Assembly: GCA_039975855.1 (NCBI GenBank)
Contig: JBDWGH010000002.1
Span: 930,001 to 994,000, forward strand
Length of the DNA: 64,000 nt
Direction of reading: 5' to 3'
DNA from: Litorimonas sp039975855
GTDB lineage: Bacteria; Pseudomonadota; Alphaproteobacteria; Caulobacterales; Maricaulaceae
Part shown: piece by piece, positions 27,464 through 37,401 of the stretch
Numbering within the stretch: position 1 is the stretch's first letter
Layout: each line of letters begins with the position of its first letter
Notes under the pieces: generated by a model
What the model was told of the DNA's origin: nothing
Databases searched by the model: none
The model's input: the letters and a program-made list of their open reading frames with translations, nothing else
Made by a program: the position numbers and the translations under genes

Positions 27464-28474
27464 ATGACCCGCCGGACCCTGACCTTAAAATCCAAACGCT
27501 TCCGCGAGGAGCGCCAAGACGTCTGGAAAGAAATGGAGAGCATGCTGCAACGCATTGAAGCGCGTTCAGTCCGTAGCCTCACAGATGAAGAGATCATCAA
27601 GCTCCCCCGACTCTATCGATCTACACTCTCATCCCTCTCTGTCGCCCGCGCGACGTCTTTGGACCAGAGTGTAGTGAGTTATCTAGAATCTCTCTCCACC
27701 CGCGCCTATTACGTTATTTACGGCAGCCAAAAGCGATTACGGGATCGGATTTATGGGTTCTTTGCCCGAGATTGGCCACTCGCTGTACAGAGCGCATGGA
27801 AAGATGTTGCGGCGTCTAGTTTTGTTTTTGCCCTCGGTATGTTGATCGGATTTGTACTGGTTTCTAATAATCCCGATTGGTTTTACTCTTTCATGGACGA
27901 AAGCATGGCGAGCGGACGCACACCTGCCGCATCAGAAGAGTTTTTACGCGAAACAATTTACGGCTATGAAAAAGACGAAGGTGGACTAGGTGCCTTTGCG
28001 GCCTTCTTGTTTTCCAACAATAGCCGCGTCTCTATTTTGGCCTTTGCGCTTGGTTTTGCCTTCGCACTGCCAACCATCGTGCTCCTCCTTTATAACGGTC
28101 TCTCAATCGGGGCTTTTATTGCTGTCTTCACGGGTAAGGACTTAGGGTTTGAAGTTGGAGGTTGGCTTGCCATTCATGGAACGACGGAATTATTTGCGAT
28201 TGCCTTGGCCGGAGCTGGCGGAATGCTAATTGGCCGCGCCGTTGCATTTCCAGGCGAAATGAGCCGTATGGAGTCCCTGCGATCTAAAGCCGAACAAGCC
28301 GCCATCATATTAGGTGGCGTGGTGGTCATGATGTTTGTTGCCGGATTGATAGAAGGATTTGGGCGGCAGCTGATAAATAATGATTGGGTGCGTTACGGGA
28401 TAGGCGGATCAATGCTCGTGTTCTGGCTCGTCTATTTCTTCCTCCCTCGCAAAGCACTGGACCCTCACACATGA
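27464..28474 (+). CDS. SpoIIM-like stage II sporulation protein M family membrane protein
   Basis: The 336-residue protein has a soluble helical N-terminus and about five membrane segments. FLFSNNSRVSILAFALGFAFALPTIVLLLYNGLSIGAF and HGTTELFAIALAGAGGMLIG are the SpoIIM family motifs. In Bacillus SpoIIM belongs to a septal peptidoglycan machine; in Gram-negative bacteria the family occurs with MoxR/DUF58 and RDD genes and is not tied to sporulation. It overlaps the RDD gene by 4 bases. Confidence 0.92.
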   Translation: MTRRTLTLKSKRFREERQDVWKEMESMLQRIEARSVRSLTDEEIIKLPRLYRSTLSSLSVARATSLDQSVVSYLESLSTRAYYVIYGSQKRLRDRIYGFFARDWPLAVQSAWKDVAASSFVFALGMLIGFVLVSNNPDWFYSFMDESMASGRTPAASEEFLRETIYGYEKDEGGLGAFAAFLFSNNSRVSILAFALGFAFALPTIVLLLYNGLSIGAFIAVFTGKDLGFEVGGWLAIHGTTELFAIALAGAGGMLIGRAVAFPGEMSRMESLRSKAEQAAIILGGVVVMMFVAGLIEGFGRQLINNDWVRYGIGGSMLVFWLVYFFLPRKALDPHT

Positions 28475-29352
28475 GTATGTCTGGAGGGCTGACACCGGAT
28501 CAAATAAAGCAAGGGCGTCGCCATTTAGTCACGCCCGAGGGTGTCGACCTGCAAATAGAGTTGGCGGATGTTGGCGCCCGTATTGGAGCTTTTGCAATCG
28601 ACTTGATCATCATCACTCTGACGCTGATTGCAGCTGCCTTTGGCTTGGGTTCCATGAGTATTTATAGCGACGAGCTCGCCTTCATAATATTCGTCCTAAT
28701 TGCATTCTTATTACGTAGTTTCTATTTCACCCTATTTGAGTTGGGTCGCCGAGCTGCGACACCAGGCAAGATGGCACTCAAAATCCGTGTTGCAGCACGC
28801 GGGAAAGCCCGTCTTTCTGCTGCCAGTGTTTTCGCACGAAACGCCCTACGCGAGATTGGTTTTTTCTTACCCCTTGGATTCCTTTTTGGAATCGGCATGG
28901 GCGGTGTGGATGGTTGGATGAGTTTGCTCGCGTCAATATGGGCAGGTATTTTCTTACTCTTCCCGCTATTCAACAAAGATCGATTGAGAGTTGGCGACCT
29001 TGTCGCGGGAACATGGGTCGTCCGCGCCCCGCGTCCTATGTTAGCGGCAGATTTGGTCACGACAGATCGACCTGAAAACGAAGCGCTATTTGCAAAGTTC
29101 GCATTCACGCCAGCGCAGATAGATACATATGGCATCAAGGAACTACACGTTCTTGAGGACGTTCTTCGTGCGCGAGACGCTGAAGTTCTAAAAGATGTTG
29201 CGAGCCGCATTCGAACCAAAATCGGCTGGGTCTGGGAAGACGGCGAGAGTGACGTCGCATTTTTGCGAGCCTATTACGCAGCTCTACGGGGACGGTTAGA
29301 GTCTAAAATGTTGATGGGTGTTCGCCGCAAAGACAAATTCGATAAGCGCTAA
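28471..29352 (+). CDS. RDD family membrane protein
   Basis: I start at the ATG at 28471, which overlaps the SpoIIM stop (ATGA), rather than at an in-frame upstream start inside that gene. The 293-residue product has three or four membrane segments and the RDD pattern: VGARIGAFAIDLIIITLTLI with the conserved Arg and Asp, then ELGRRAATPGKMALKIRV. A long soluble C-terminal domain with helices (LARDAEVLKDVASRI-like) follows the membrane part. RDD proteins have been suggested as ion exchangers. It closes the six-gene operon. Confidence 0.9.
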   Translation: MSMSGGLTPDQIKQGRRHLVTPEGVDLQIELADVGARIGAFAIDLIIITLTLIAAAFGLGSMSIYSDELAFIIFVLIAFLLRSFYFTLFELGRRAATPGKMALKIRVAARGKARLSAASVFARNALREIGFFLPLGFLFGIGMGGVDGWMSLLASIWAGIFLLFPLFNKDRLRVGDLVAGTWVVRAPRPMLAADLVTTDRPENEALFAKFAFTPAQIDTYGIKELHVLEDVLRARDAEVLKDVASRIRTKIGWVWEDGESDVAFLRAYYAALRGRLESKMLMGVRRKDKFDKR

Positions 29353-30731
29353 CACTCAATCACATTAACAGCCAAACCACCTTGGCTTGTCTCTTTATAT
29401 TTTGAGCTCATATCCAATCCCGTTTGGCGCATTGTCTCAATAACTTGGTCCAGACTGACTTTTCCAACACCACTACCGTGCAAGGCCAAACGCGCCGCAT
29501 TTGCCGCCTTCACCGCGCCAATCGCATTGCGCTCAATACACGGGATTTGAACCAATCCGCCAACAGGGTCACAGGTCAGGCCGAGATTGTGCTCCATGCC
29601 AATTTCCGCGGCGCTTGCGACTTGGGCAGGGGTCGCACCCCACACAGCCGCAAGACCGCCAGCCGCCATTGAACACGCCACACCAACTTCACCTTGGCAT
29701 CCCATTTCGGCACCGGAAATTGAGGCGCGTTGCTTATAGAGCAGGCCAATTCCACCAGCTGTCGCTAAGAAAAGCCGAGTTTTTTTGGTGTCGGGCGTGC
29801 CAGTTTCGTCACAACAATAATGGCGTATAATTGCAGGAATAATCCCCGCCGCCCCATTTGTCGGCGCGGTTACAATTTGGCCGCCTGCAGCATTCTCTTC
29901 ATTAACAGCCATGGCGTAAACGTTCAGCCAATCAAAAAGGGTTTCGCGTTCATTGGCACCAGGGGCACCGCATAATTTCGCCCAAATATCGGGAGCACGG
30001 CGCAACACATGAAGACCACCCGGAAGCTCGCCTCTCGTATTGAGGCCTCGCTCAATCCCCGCCAACATGACCTCCATGATCCGATCGAGCCGCGCTTCTG
30101 TTTTCTTTCGGGGACGACGAGCATCTTCATTGGCAAATATCAAATCCCCAATGCTCTTTTTTTGCTGATCACAAAGCGAAAGAAGCTCCTTGGCCGATCC
30201 AAATGGGAATGGCACTGAAACACCGCCGATGGAAACCTTATCATCTTTTGCCGGCTTCGAAAGTTGCGCATGACTGGCAGTGAAGCCACCGCCCGTCGAA
30301 TAATAGGTCCGCGAATAGATACATTCGCCTTGTTCATCAAAGGCCTGCATCTCCATCTCATTGGGATGAAGCTCTGCCGCCTGCTCATAATCCAAAATCA
30401 TGTCGGATTGGGTATCGAACTGTATCGTATGCTCATCCCGCACAAAGACGCGGTCTACTTCCAAGGCAGAAAGAGCGGCCTCCGCTTTATCCAAATCAAT
30501 CGTCTCAGGTTTGAAACCAAGCAAACCCAATTGTCCCGCGCGGGGGGTTCCGTGACCTATACCCGTAAAGGCCAAAGAACCGCGAAAGATCATTGTTATT
30601 CTGTCGGTGTTTTCCAAATACCCCATCTGGCGCAGGCGTTTCCAGAACCTGTGCGAAATGCGCATAGGTCCAACCGTATGAGATGAAGACGGACCAATAC
30701 CAATCCGAAATATGTCGAGCACAGATAGCAT
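29349..30731 (-). CDS. sdaA: L-serine ammonia-lyase (iron-sulfur)
   Basis: This 460-residue single-chain enzyme converts serine to pyruvate and ammonia. The N-terminal domain contains PSSSHTVGPMRI (14-25), and the catalytic domain has GCQGEVGVACSMAAGG and CDPVGGLVQIPCIERNAIG, whose cysteines bind the 4Fe-4S cluster. Length equals E. coli SdaA. It ends 4 bases into the RDD gene end, convergent. It is the last gene of the minus-strand run from the TonB receptor and may share transcription with amn. Confidence 0.96.
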   Translation of the reverse strand: MLSVLDIFRIGIGPSSSHTVGPMRISHRFWKRLRQMGYLENTDRITMIFRGSLAFTGIGHGTPRAGQLGLLGFKPETIDLDKAEAALSALEVDRVFVRDEHTIQFDTQSDMILDYEQAAELHPNEMEMQAFDEQGECIYSRTYYSTGGGFTASHAQLSKPAKDDKVSIGGVSVPFPFGSAKELLSLCDQQKKSIGDLIFANEDARRPRKKTEARLDRIMEVMLAGIERGLNTRGELPGGLHVLRRAPDIWAKLCGAPGANERETLFDWLNVYAMAVNEENAAGGQIVTAPTNGAAGIIPAIIRHYCCDETGTPDTKKTRLFLATAGGIGLLYKQRASISGAEMGCQGEVGVACSMAAGGLAAVWGATPAQVASAAEIGMEHNLGLTCDPVGGLVQIPCIERNAIGAVKAANAARLALHGSGVGKVSLDQVIETMRQTGLDMSSKYKETSQGGLAVNVIEC

Positions 30732-30799
30732 GAGAACCGCTTACTCACACTTCTCATGATCTGGCAACAAGCGGAAAGAATATAATTGAAACTTTATTT

Positions 30800-32266
30800 T
30801 TAGCGGAAGACCGGATCATCCAGACTGCGGAGTTTTCTGGAATGAAGCGTTCCGTTCTCCGCTCCGGCTTTCATAATCCGCACCGCCTCCAATCCGATAT
30901 TCAAATGCTGTGCGACGCGGGAGCGATAGAAAACCGCTGCCGTACCTGGGAGTTTGATCTCGCCATGAAGCGGTCTGTCAGACACACAGAGAAGTGTGCC
31001 GTAAGGCACGCGGAAACGGTATCCATTGGCGGCAATCGTGGCACTTTCCATGTCAATCGCGATTGCGCGAGATTGGTTCAACCGTGGACGCAACGCCGAA
31101 TACCGCATCTCCCAATTCCGATCATCTGTCGTAACGACTGTACCCGTTCGCACATGACGTTTCATTTCCTGTCCTGAAAGTTCCATGACGTCGCCAATCG
31201 CTTCGGTCAGCGCAATCTGAACCTCAGCAATCGTTGGCAGGGGAATATCGGGTGGAAGTACATCGTCTAAAACTTGATCGTCACGTAGATAGGCGTGAGC
31301 CAGAACAAAATCGCCCAATATTTGCGAAGACCGTAGGCCTCCACAATGGCCCAACATCAACCAACAATGGCTTCGTAATACCGCAATATGGTCTGTGATA
31401 GTTTTCGCATTAGAGGGTCCAACACCGATGTTAATCAGTGTCACGCCCATGCCGTCTTCAGCCATGAGGTGATAGGCGGGCATTTGAGGTAATTTGTAAT
31501 TGGGATCTTCAACATAGTCCCCACCATCCGTTATGATGCCCTGGCCAGGTGCACAAAACCCGGTAATTGCGGGATCTTTGCCCACGACTTCACGCGCGTG
31601 CTCAACAAATTCGTCCACGTAACGTTGGTAATTTGTGAAAATCACGAATTTTTGGAAACACTCGGGTTGAGTTCCGGAATAGTGCCGCAATCGTTGCAAA
31701 GAATAATCGGTTCTCAAGGCCGGAAACAGAGCTAGCGGGTAAGGTTCATCCGCTGCGCGTTCTTTCACCCCGTCCGCGAGATCATCATGGATATGGGTTA
31801 AGTCTGGCAATGGGAAATGCTGGCCTATGGCAGCCGACCGCTCAGCTGAAAGTTCGAAAGAAGAAGGATCGATCGCGAAGACTAGAGGAATTTTTACATC
31901 TGATGGTCCGACATAATATTCGACCTCCCGTGCCACCTCGATACGTTGGAGCTGGTCAAGTAGGTAACTTTCGAAAATATCCGGAGATGTGATTGACGTG
32001 CCGTACCAGCCAGCGCCGCGAATAGAGACAAAACTAGAAAATTTAATATCACCTGTCCGGCGTTTACCAATACGGACCAGCAAATAAGGATAGGTTGGCA
32101 TGGGTCCAACAGGCGCTTCACCGGTCTCAGCATAGGTCTCAAATGCCGTATTCAAATCCTCAACCGCGCCGTTATACAGACGCCCCAACTCCCGCAAAGC
32201 TTCATCCTTGTTTTCACAAGGTGACAGATCGTTGAAAAAAGACGGGATGTGGCCAAGTAGATTCAA
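30800..32266 (-). CDS. amn: AMP nucleosidase
   Basis: Amn hydrolyses AMP to adenine and ribose 5-phosphate. The 488-residue protein matches the long bacterial enzyme: an N-terminal domain with MPTYPYLLVRIGKRR, then the nucleoside-phosphorylase-like domain with NIGVGPSNAKTITDHIAVLRSHCWLMLGHCGG and IDMESATIAANGYRFRVPYGTLLCVSDRPLHGE. The nearby NupC genes suggest it processes nucleotides derived from imported nucleosides. AMP recycling through adenine is consistent with the rest of this region. Confidence 0.95.
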   Translation of the reverse strand: MNLLGHIPSFFNDLSPCENKDEALRELGRLYNGAVEDLNTAFETYAETGEAPVGPMPTYPYLLVRIGKRRTGDIKFSSFVSIRGAGWYGTSITSPDIFESYLLDQLQRIEVAREVEYYVGPSDVKIPLVFAIDPSSFELSAERSAAIGQHFPLPDLTHIHDDLADGVKERAADEPYPLALFPALRTDYSLQRLRHYSGTQPECFQKFVIFTNYQRYVDEFVEHAREVVGKDPAITGFCAPGQGIITDGGDYVEDPNYKLPQMPAYHLMAEDGMGVTLINIGVGPSNAKTITDHIAVLRSHCWLMLGHCGGLRSSQILGDFVLAHAYLRDDQVLDDVLPPDIPLPTIAEVQIALTEAIGDVMELSGQEMKRHVRTGTVVTTDDRNWEMRYSALRPRLNQSRAIAIDMESATIAANGYRFRVPYGTLLCVSDRPLHGEIKLPGTAAVFYRSRVAQHLNIGLEAVRIMKAGAENGTLHSRKLRSLDDPVFR

Positions 32267-32359
32267 ATCAAAACTCCAAAAGTTAAAATAAATTTTTCAG
32301 GCCCTATAGGTTTTCTGACGCATTGGCCAGAAAAAACGTCACCTCCACGTTTTCATAAT

Positions 32360-33607
32360 TTACAAAGGTGACAACCCCATGACACCGGCGACCGCAATTA
32401 CAACAGAGGCAATAGCCGCACTCAGGAAATTTGATAGATTTCCGGCCAGCACGGTTTTCAATCCTAACTTCGAAATTTCGGTTTTTCTTTCCGGTACGAC
32501 CGCGCTTAAGCCAGCGATCAAAATTGCGAGGCCGCCGAAGTTTGCGAAACCACAGAGTGCCAAAGTAATAGAAACTTGACCCTGTTGAGAGAAACCATCC
32601 TTGACGCCCACGAAATTGAAATATGCCAGGAACTCATTGAGGATGACTTTTTCGCCAAGGAAGCGTCCGGCCTCGGCCGACTCATTCCACGGCACACCGA
32701 TCATCCAGGCCACAGGTCGGAAGAGCGTAGAAAAAATACCCTCTAGTGATAAATCAGGGTTGCCAAACCAACCACCGACACCGCCTAAAATACCATTTAG
32801 CAGTGCGATAACTGACAGGACGGCAATCAATAACGCCATCACAGCCAACATTATCTGCAAACCCGTCATAGCCCCATTGGTGAGGGCCTCTATTAGTGAC
32901 CCTGCCCGTTTACCTTCCACGGCTTTTGCTTCCGCACTATCAATATCAAACGGCGTTTCAGTCTCAGGCACCAAAATTCGGCCTATTAAAAGCCCGCCCG
33001 GCGCAGCCATGAGCGCGGCCGTAATCAACAGTTTAGGATCAATCCCAATGGCGGAGTAGGCCACCAAAACTGTGCCAGCGACAGAAGATAGACCGAGGCT
33101 CATCATCACGAAAAGCTGCGCGCGCGTGATTTTCGGCAAGTAAGGCAAAACCGTCAAAGGCGCCTCTGCCATCCCAACGAATATATTGGCCGCGGCGCAA
33201 GTGGATTCCAAACGGCTCGCGCCTGTGATTTTTCGCACCACAGATCCAATGCCGCGAATGACCCAGGTCATAATACGCAAATGAAACAGCACAGCGAAAA
33301 GGGCGGCAATAAAGATAATAATCGGCAAGATTTGGAAGAAAAAGATGACATTCGTGCCGCCTTTATCGTCGCCCAGATCGCCGAACATAAACGTTGTGCC
33401 CTGCCTGACAAAGCCTTGCATAGCTTCCACGCCCGCTGACATGCCGCCCAACACAAGATCACCGACCGGGGTCAGAAGTGCAAAAATAGCTATGCCGATT
33501 TGAAGAGCCAAGGTCCGCGCCGCCAAATCGTATCGCACGGCAGATTTCGTCTCGGAAAACAACCACGCCACAGCTAATAAAACAACAATACCAATCAATC
33601 CGGTCAT
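32360..33607 (-). CDS. nupC: NupC-type concentrative nucleoside transporter (first copy)
   Basis: The 415-residue membrane protein belongs to the CNT family, which imports nucleosides with protons or sodium. Signatures are GQSLESTCAAANIFVGMAEAPLTVLPYL-type text (ESTCAAANIFVGMAEAPL), GEKVILNEFLAY and GFANFGGLAI. It lies just downstream of the TonB receptor terminator and upstream of amn on the same strand. A second, related copy at 38072 has the same length (414 aa), so import may be split between purines and pyrimidines or between different affinities. Confidence 0.94.
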   Translation of the reverse strand: MTGLIGIVVLLAVAWLFSETKSAVRYDLAARTLALQIGIAIFALLTPVGDLVLGGMSAGVEAMQGFVRQGTTFMFGDLGDDKGGTNVIFFFQILPIIIFIAALFAVLFHLRIMTWVIRGIGSVVRKITGASRLESTCAAANIFVGMAEAPLTVLPYLPKITRAQLFVMMSLGLSSVAGTVLVAYSAIGIDPKLLITAALMAAPGGLLIGRILVPETETPFDIDSAEAKAVEGKRAGSLIEALTNGAMTGLQIMLAVMALLIAVLSVIALLNGILGGVGGWFGNPDLSLEGIFSTLFRPVAWMIGVPWNESAEAGRFLGEKVILNEFLAYFNFVGVKDGFSQQGQVSITLALCGFANFGGLAILIAGLSAVVPERKTEISKLGLKTVLAGNLSNFLSAAIASVVIAVAGVMGLSPL

Positions 33608-33721
33608 AGGTAGTCCCCCAAAGGTCGAACGTGTTTGTTCCTGATGATGAGCATGGGTGCAAGGGTCCCCGCCATCACGACTTTGTGGATTATATCAAAA
33701 AGGAAAACGCCAGCCGTCCAC

Positions 33722-33755
33722 CCAACAAAAAAGGCGCTCCGAAGAGCGCCTTTCG
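33722..33755 (-). terminator. Rho-independent terminator of the TonB receptor gene
   Basis: On the minus strand a 10-bp perfect stem (AAAGGCGCTC/GAGCGCCTTT) closes a UUCG tetraloop and is followed by a run of Ts. It starts 28 bases after the receptor stop. It separates the receptor transcript from nupC, which would then have its own promoter or be read through. Confidence 0.9.
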
Positions 33756-33780
33756 AAATCTTAGTCGGAAGACCTTGGTC

Positions 33781-36700
33781 TTAGAACTTGTATTTTGCAC
33801 CAACTTGTATGCGCCAAAGCGTGTCGTCAGTATCGACAAATCGCTGAACAGCATTCGGGTTGAAATTGTCGTACACATATTGACCGTTTTCAATTGAAGC
33901 GGCCAATACATCGACTCCTTCTGCCGTATTACTTGTCGCGATAAAGCGCTGAACACCGGCGTCTTTGTCAATGAAATTCAAGAAATTTTCAAAGTTCAAA
34001 GAGAACTCAATTTTGTGTCCGTCAATCGGTACAGGGACTTCTTGAGTGAAGCGCAGATCAATATCAGCAGTAGACGGCTGCGTGACAGCTCCTCTTGGAG
34101 CAATCTCACCTGCATACTGAGTCAGATCATTTTCGTCGAGGAAGTTGAAGAAGCCAGTGGTGTCAAATCCTGGCGCGAATGTAACCAGAGGGTCGTTTGG
34201 TCCAGTTGGTACATAGAGCAAGCTACGCGCTTCATCATCAGAGTCACCAAAAGTGTTTTGTGATGTTCTCGCGTCATAAACGAAACCAAGAGGGCGTCCT
34301 GTACGAGCGCGGAAGAAAATACCAAGCGTTGACGCTGCATCTTCCCAGAACTCCTTGCGGAGTGTCGCACCAACAACAAAGTTATGACGGTTATTGAAGA
34401 ACGAGTCTGCAATCGGAACGTTGTTGAAGTCAGATGTTGTGACCTCTTCAAAGTTTGAACCTGCCGTGGATGAATTACCCGCATTACCTACTTCTGCATC
34501 TGAATAAGCATAACCTAAACGTAGATCCATGGTAGCTTGGTTACCCAGATCAAACTCCTTCGCAAATTGAGCGGATAGTGAGAGTGCGTCACCGCCACCA
34601 TTCACAGCGTTTGTCAAAATAATCGTTTGACCAACATCCGCACCATTGAAACAGGCATCTGATGTGTTGCTATATGAACGTAGGTCGTCGCTCAACGTCG
34701 CCGCACAACCCGCAAGATTAGGGTCGATATTCGCATATATTGGACGTCCATCAGGCGCAGTCCCATTCTGTGCGATGCTGAGATCAACAAAGTCAATCGC
34801 ATTACGATTGCGGCTATAGATCAAGTCAAGATTTGCTTGCCAGCCATCTAGGAAAGAACTTCCTGTGTCGTAAAAATTATGGCTTAGGCCTAAGCTGAAA
34901 CGATCAACGCTTGGTGGTGTGAAATCAGGATCAGTTGCCGCAACATCCGCATCAAAAGCAGCTGCACGAGCTTGTTGTTCCTGCGCCAAACAAGCCGGAA
35001 GTCCGTTAAAGGTTCCATTTGTGATAACGCCAGCCAAGTCAGCATCGGTACAGAAGTCATTGCTGCCAATGGAGTCGCCAACATCACCCAAAGCAATTGT
35101 TCCGCCAAAATTTTGGAAAGCGTTAGAGAAAAAGACTGTCGGGTCCCCACCTGTGAAACGTCCATAACCTGCGGTCAGCGTTGTATCACCGTAGAAACGT
35201 GTCGGCAGATCCCATGTCAAACCAATACGAGGTTGAAGAATTTCAAAGCCATCAAATGCCTGGCTATTGTCGAAACCATAACGGTCTTGAAATGCAGAGT
35301 TTAAGTTAGGCTCGTCGTCTGAGCTGAAGAAATCATAACGAAGACCGGCAACAAGTTGTAGATTGTCCTTAATTTGCCACTCATCCTGAATGTAGAGCGT
35401 GTGGTTATTTCGGGAGAATGAAGCAGCAGCATCATTGATATCGCCGGAGAATGAACCGTTTTGACGAATTGCACGTGGCGTACCAGCTTCCAATGCGTCA
35501 ATATCATCAAAGAACAATGTACCTGTCGCATTGATAACAAACAAGTTGAAGACATCTAAAGAATCTAGCTCATAGCCTGCTGTAATCGTGTGATTATCGT
35601 GAACGTATGTACCAGCGAATTTGAATTGATCTACGGTCGTATCAAGCTGGTTCGCGCTTCGGAAAATACCAGGGCCGGAAGCAAAGTTTTGACCAAAGAA
35701 CTCGTTACTAAATGAAAGCGGCCCAACGGCTACACGTGGAATAGGATTTTCAGACTGCTGTTCGCCGCCACCTAGAGGGTCTTGAATATCACCAATCTCG
35801 ATACGAGAGGCGCGGATTTCTGTAGAGAAATTATCCGTCCAATTGGAGAATAAGCGCAAAGAGTAACTATCGGAGTCTGACCCTTGCGTATAAAAGTTAT
35901 CGGAGAATGTATATTCACCGCGACCACTGCCAAAATCATCGGTTGCCAAAGTGGCTTCTTCCAATTTGGCATATGTACCTTCTAGGCGGTGATCATCATT
36001 AATGTTCCAATCTAAGCGACCAAAGAAGCGGCGGCTTGTGGATGGACGTGTCGTAATTGGTGTTCCAACGTCACGGCCAAAGATATTTTGAATGGCCGTA
36101 GCGGCGCGATCCACTTCACCTTGGGTGATAGCAGTTGTCTGGTTTGCAAATCCGCTGCCCAAACCTTCGTTTTGAATGAGGCCCGTGTCGAGTTCCTCGT
36201 AAGAGCCGTAGAAAAAGAGCTTGTCTTTGATGATTGGCCCACCAATTTCTGCACCCCAGTTATAGTTATCAAAGTCAGCTTCGATTTCGCTATCTTCAAT
36301 CTTACTGCCAGTTAACCCATCACCTGTGTAAAGACCGAAGACTGAGCCATGGAATTCATTCGTACCGGATTTTGTTGTGGTGTTGATCGCACAGCCAGTG
36401 AACTGACCGTATTGGACGTCAATCGGTGAAAATTCGACGGATGTCGCAGAAACTGAGTCAAACGGAATTGGGAATGTGTTCCGAGCGGAGTTGCCTGAAG
36501 AGTTTAGACCAAAAGCATCGCCAGAGCGTACCCCATCAATTGTAAAGGCATTGCCGCGTGAATTACCACCGAGGCAATTAACTTGGAAGCCACGGCCACC
36601 AGACGAACGACCAATGTTCACCCGCGGGTCAATACGAATAACGTCGCGAATCTGACGGCTAACGGAAGGCAAAGCTTCAATCGTCCCAAGGTCAAAGGAT

Positions 36701-37158
36701 GAGCTTGGCCCAACAGCAACATTAACAACATCCGCACGTGTGGCCGTAATAACGATCTCGTCTTCTACGCCTTCGGTTAGCTCTCGAAGTGCGAAGCTAA
36801 GATCTGTGTCGCCGGACAGTCCGAGTGTGATGTCTGTGACTTCAAAATCTTGAAACTCGTTTGAATCAACACGAACTGTGTAGGGACCGCCAACCGTTAA
36901 GCCGCGCGTGCTAAATGTACCGTTACCGTTTGTAGTGACGGTACGTGAAGCGCCCGTTCGTGTGTCCGTAATTGTTACCGCTTCACCAATTGCGGGCGTT
37001 CCGGACGGCGTTGTCACAGTCCCTCTTATGCCCGATGTAATTTGCTGAGCATGTGCGACCCCTGAGGTCGCGGCGAGTGTCAGGGCGATTGTGCTCGCTG
37101 ACATGACGGCGCTGAGGCCGAAGGAGGCGAAAGTTTTTTTCATTTTAAAGAGACCCAT
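33781..37158 (-). CDS. Large TonB-dependent outer-membrane receptor (OAR-like)
   Basis: About 1125 residues with a Sec signal ending SGVAHAQQ. The start may be 37158 (MGLFKMKK) or 37143 (MKKTFASFG); neither has a strong Shine-Dalgarno. A carboxypeptidase-regulatory-like Ig fold (GIRGTVTTPSGTPAIGEAVTITD) precedes the plug and the 22-stranded barrel, ending in an aromatic, IQVGAKYKF. This OAR-like architecture is common in marine alphaproteobacteria. The ligand is unknown. Its placement between two NupC genes and next to amn and udk suggests a nucleoside, nucleotide or nucleic-acid fragment. A strong terminator follows. The upstream gap with udk is 243 bases and probably holds both promoters. 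Confidence 0.9.
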   Translation of the reverse strand: MGLFKMKKTFASFGLSAVMSASTIALTLAATSGVAHAQQITSGIRGTVTTPSGTPAIGEAVTITDTRTGASRTVTTNGNGTFSTRGLTVGGPYTVRVDSNEFQDFEVTDITLGLSGDTDLSFALRELTEGVEDEIVITATRADVVNVAVGPSSSFDLGTIEALPSVSRQIRDVIRIDPRVNIGRSSGGRGFQVNCLGGNSRGNAFTIDGVRSGDAFGLNSSGNSARNTFPIPFDSVSATSVEFSPIDVQYGQFTGCAINTTTKSGTNEFHGSVFGLYTGDGLTGSKIEDSEIEADFDNYNWGAEIGGPIIKDKLFFYGSYEELDTGLIQNEGLGSGFANQTTAITQGEVDRAATAIQNIFGRDVGTPITTRPSTSRRFFGRLDWNINDDHRLEGTYAKLEEATLATDDFGSGRGEYTFSDNFYTQGSDSDSYSLRLFSNWTDNFSTEIRASRIEIGDIQDPLGGGEQQSENPIPRVAVGPLSFSNEFFGQNFASGPGIFRSANQLDTTVDQFKFAGTYVHDNHTITAGYELDSLDVFNLFVINATGTLFFDDIDALEAGTPRAIRQNGSFSGDINDAAASFSRNNHTLYIQDEWQIKDNLQLVAGLRYDFFSSDDEPNLNSAFQDRYGFDNSQAFDGFEILQPRIGLTWDLPTRFYGDTTLTAGYGRFTGGDPTVFFSNAFQNFGGTIALGDVGDSIGSNDFCTDADLAGVITNGTFNGLPACLAQEQQARAAAFDADVAATDPDFTPPSVDRFSLGLSHNFYDTGSSFLDGWQANLDLIYSRNRNAIDFVDLSIAQNGTAPDGRPIYANIDPNLAGCAATLSDDLRSYSNTSDACFNGADVGQTIILTNAVNGGGDALSLSAQFAKEFDLGNQATMDLRLGYAYSDAEVGNAGNSSTAGSNFEEVTTSDFNNVPIADSFFNNRHNFVVGATLRKEFWEDAASTLGIFFRARTGRPLGFVYDARTSQNTFGDSDDEARSLLYVPTGPNDPLVTFAPGFDTTGFFNFLDENDLTQYAGEIAPRGAVTQPSTADIDLRFTQEVPVPIDGHKIEFSLNFENFLNFIDKDAGVQRFIATSNTAEGVDVLAASIENGQYVYDNFNPNAVQRFVDTDDTLWRIQVGAKYKF

Positions 37159-37401
37159 AGCTGGTTCGGTGAAATTTGAGCGGCATATGGGCGGGTTATA
37201 TGACAGGGTTATGACACGCAAACGTGAGTCACCGTGATTACAAAAGTTACCCACATCCCCAATAAATGCGCAAAATTCGCCTAAACCCCTTGTAATAGTG
37301 GAGGTTTTGTCATGTCTGGCCCCGAATATTCAGGATTTATCCCCACATCAAAAACTCTAGAGTCTGTGTTTTTTTGTGCGCTGTTGCCCTAAAAGCACAC
37401 T

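Noticed and set aside
33781..37158. Several antisense frames within the TonB receptor gene
   Set aside because: They have no RBS or family and follow from codon bias of the receptor.
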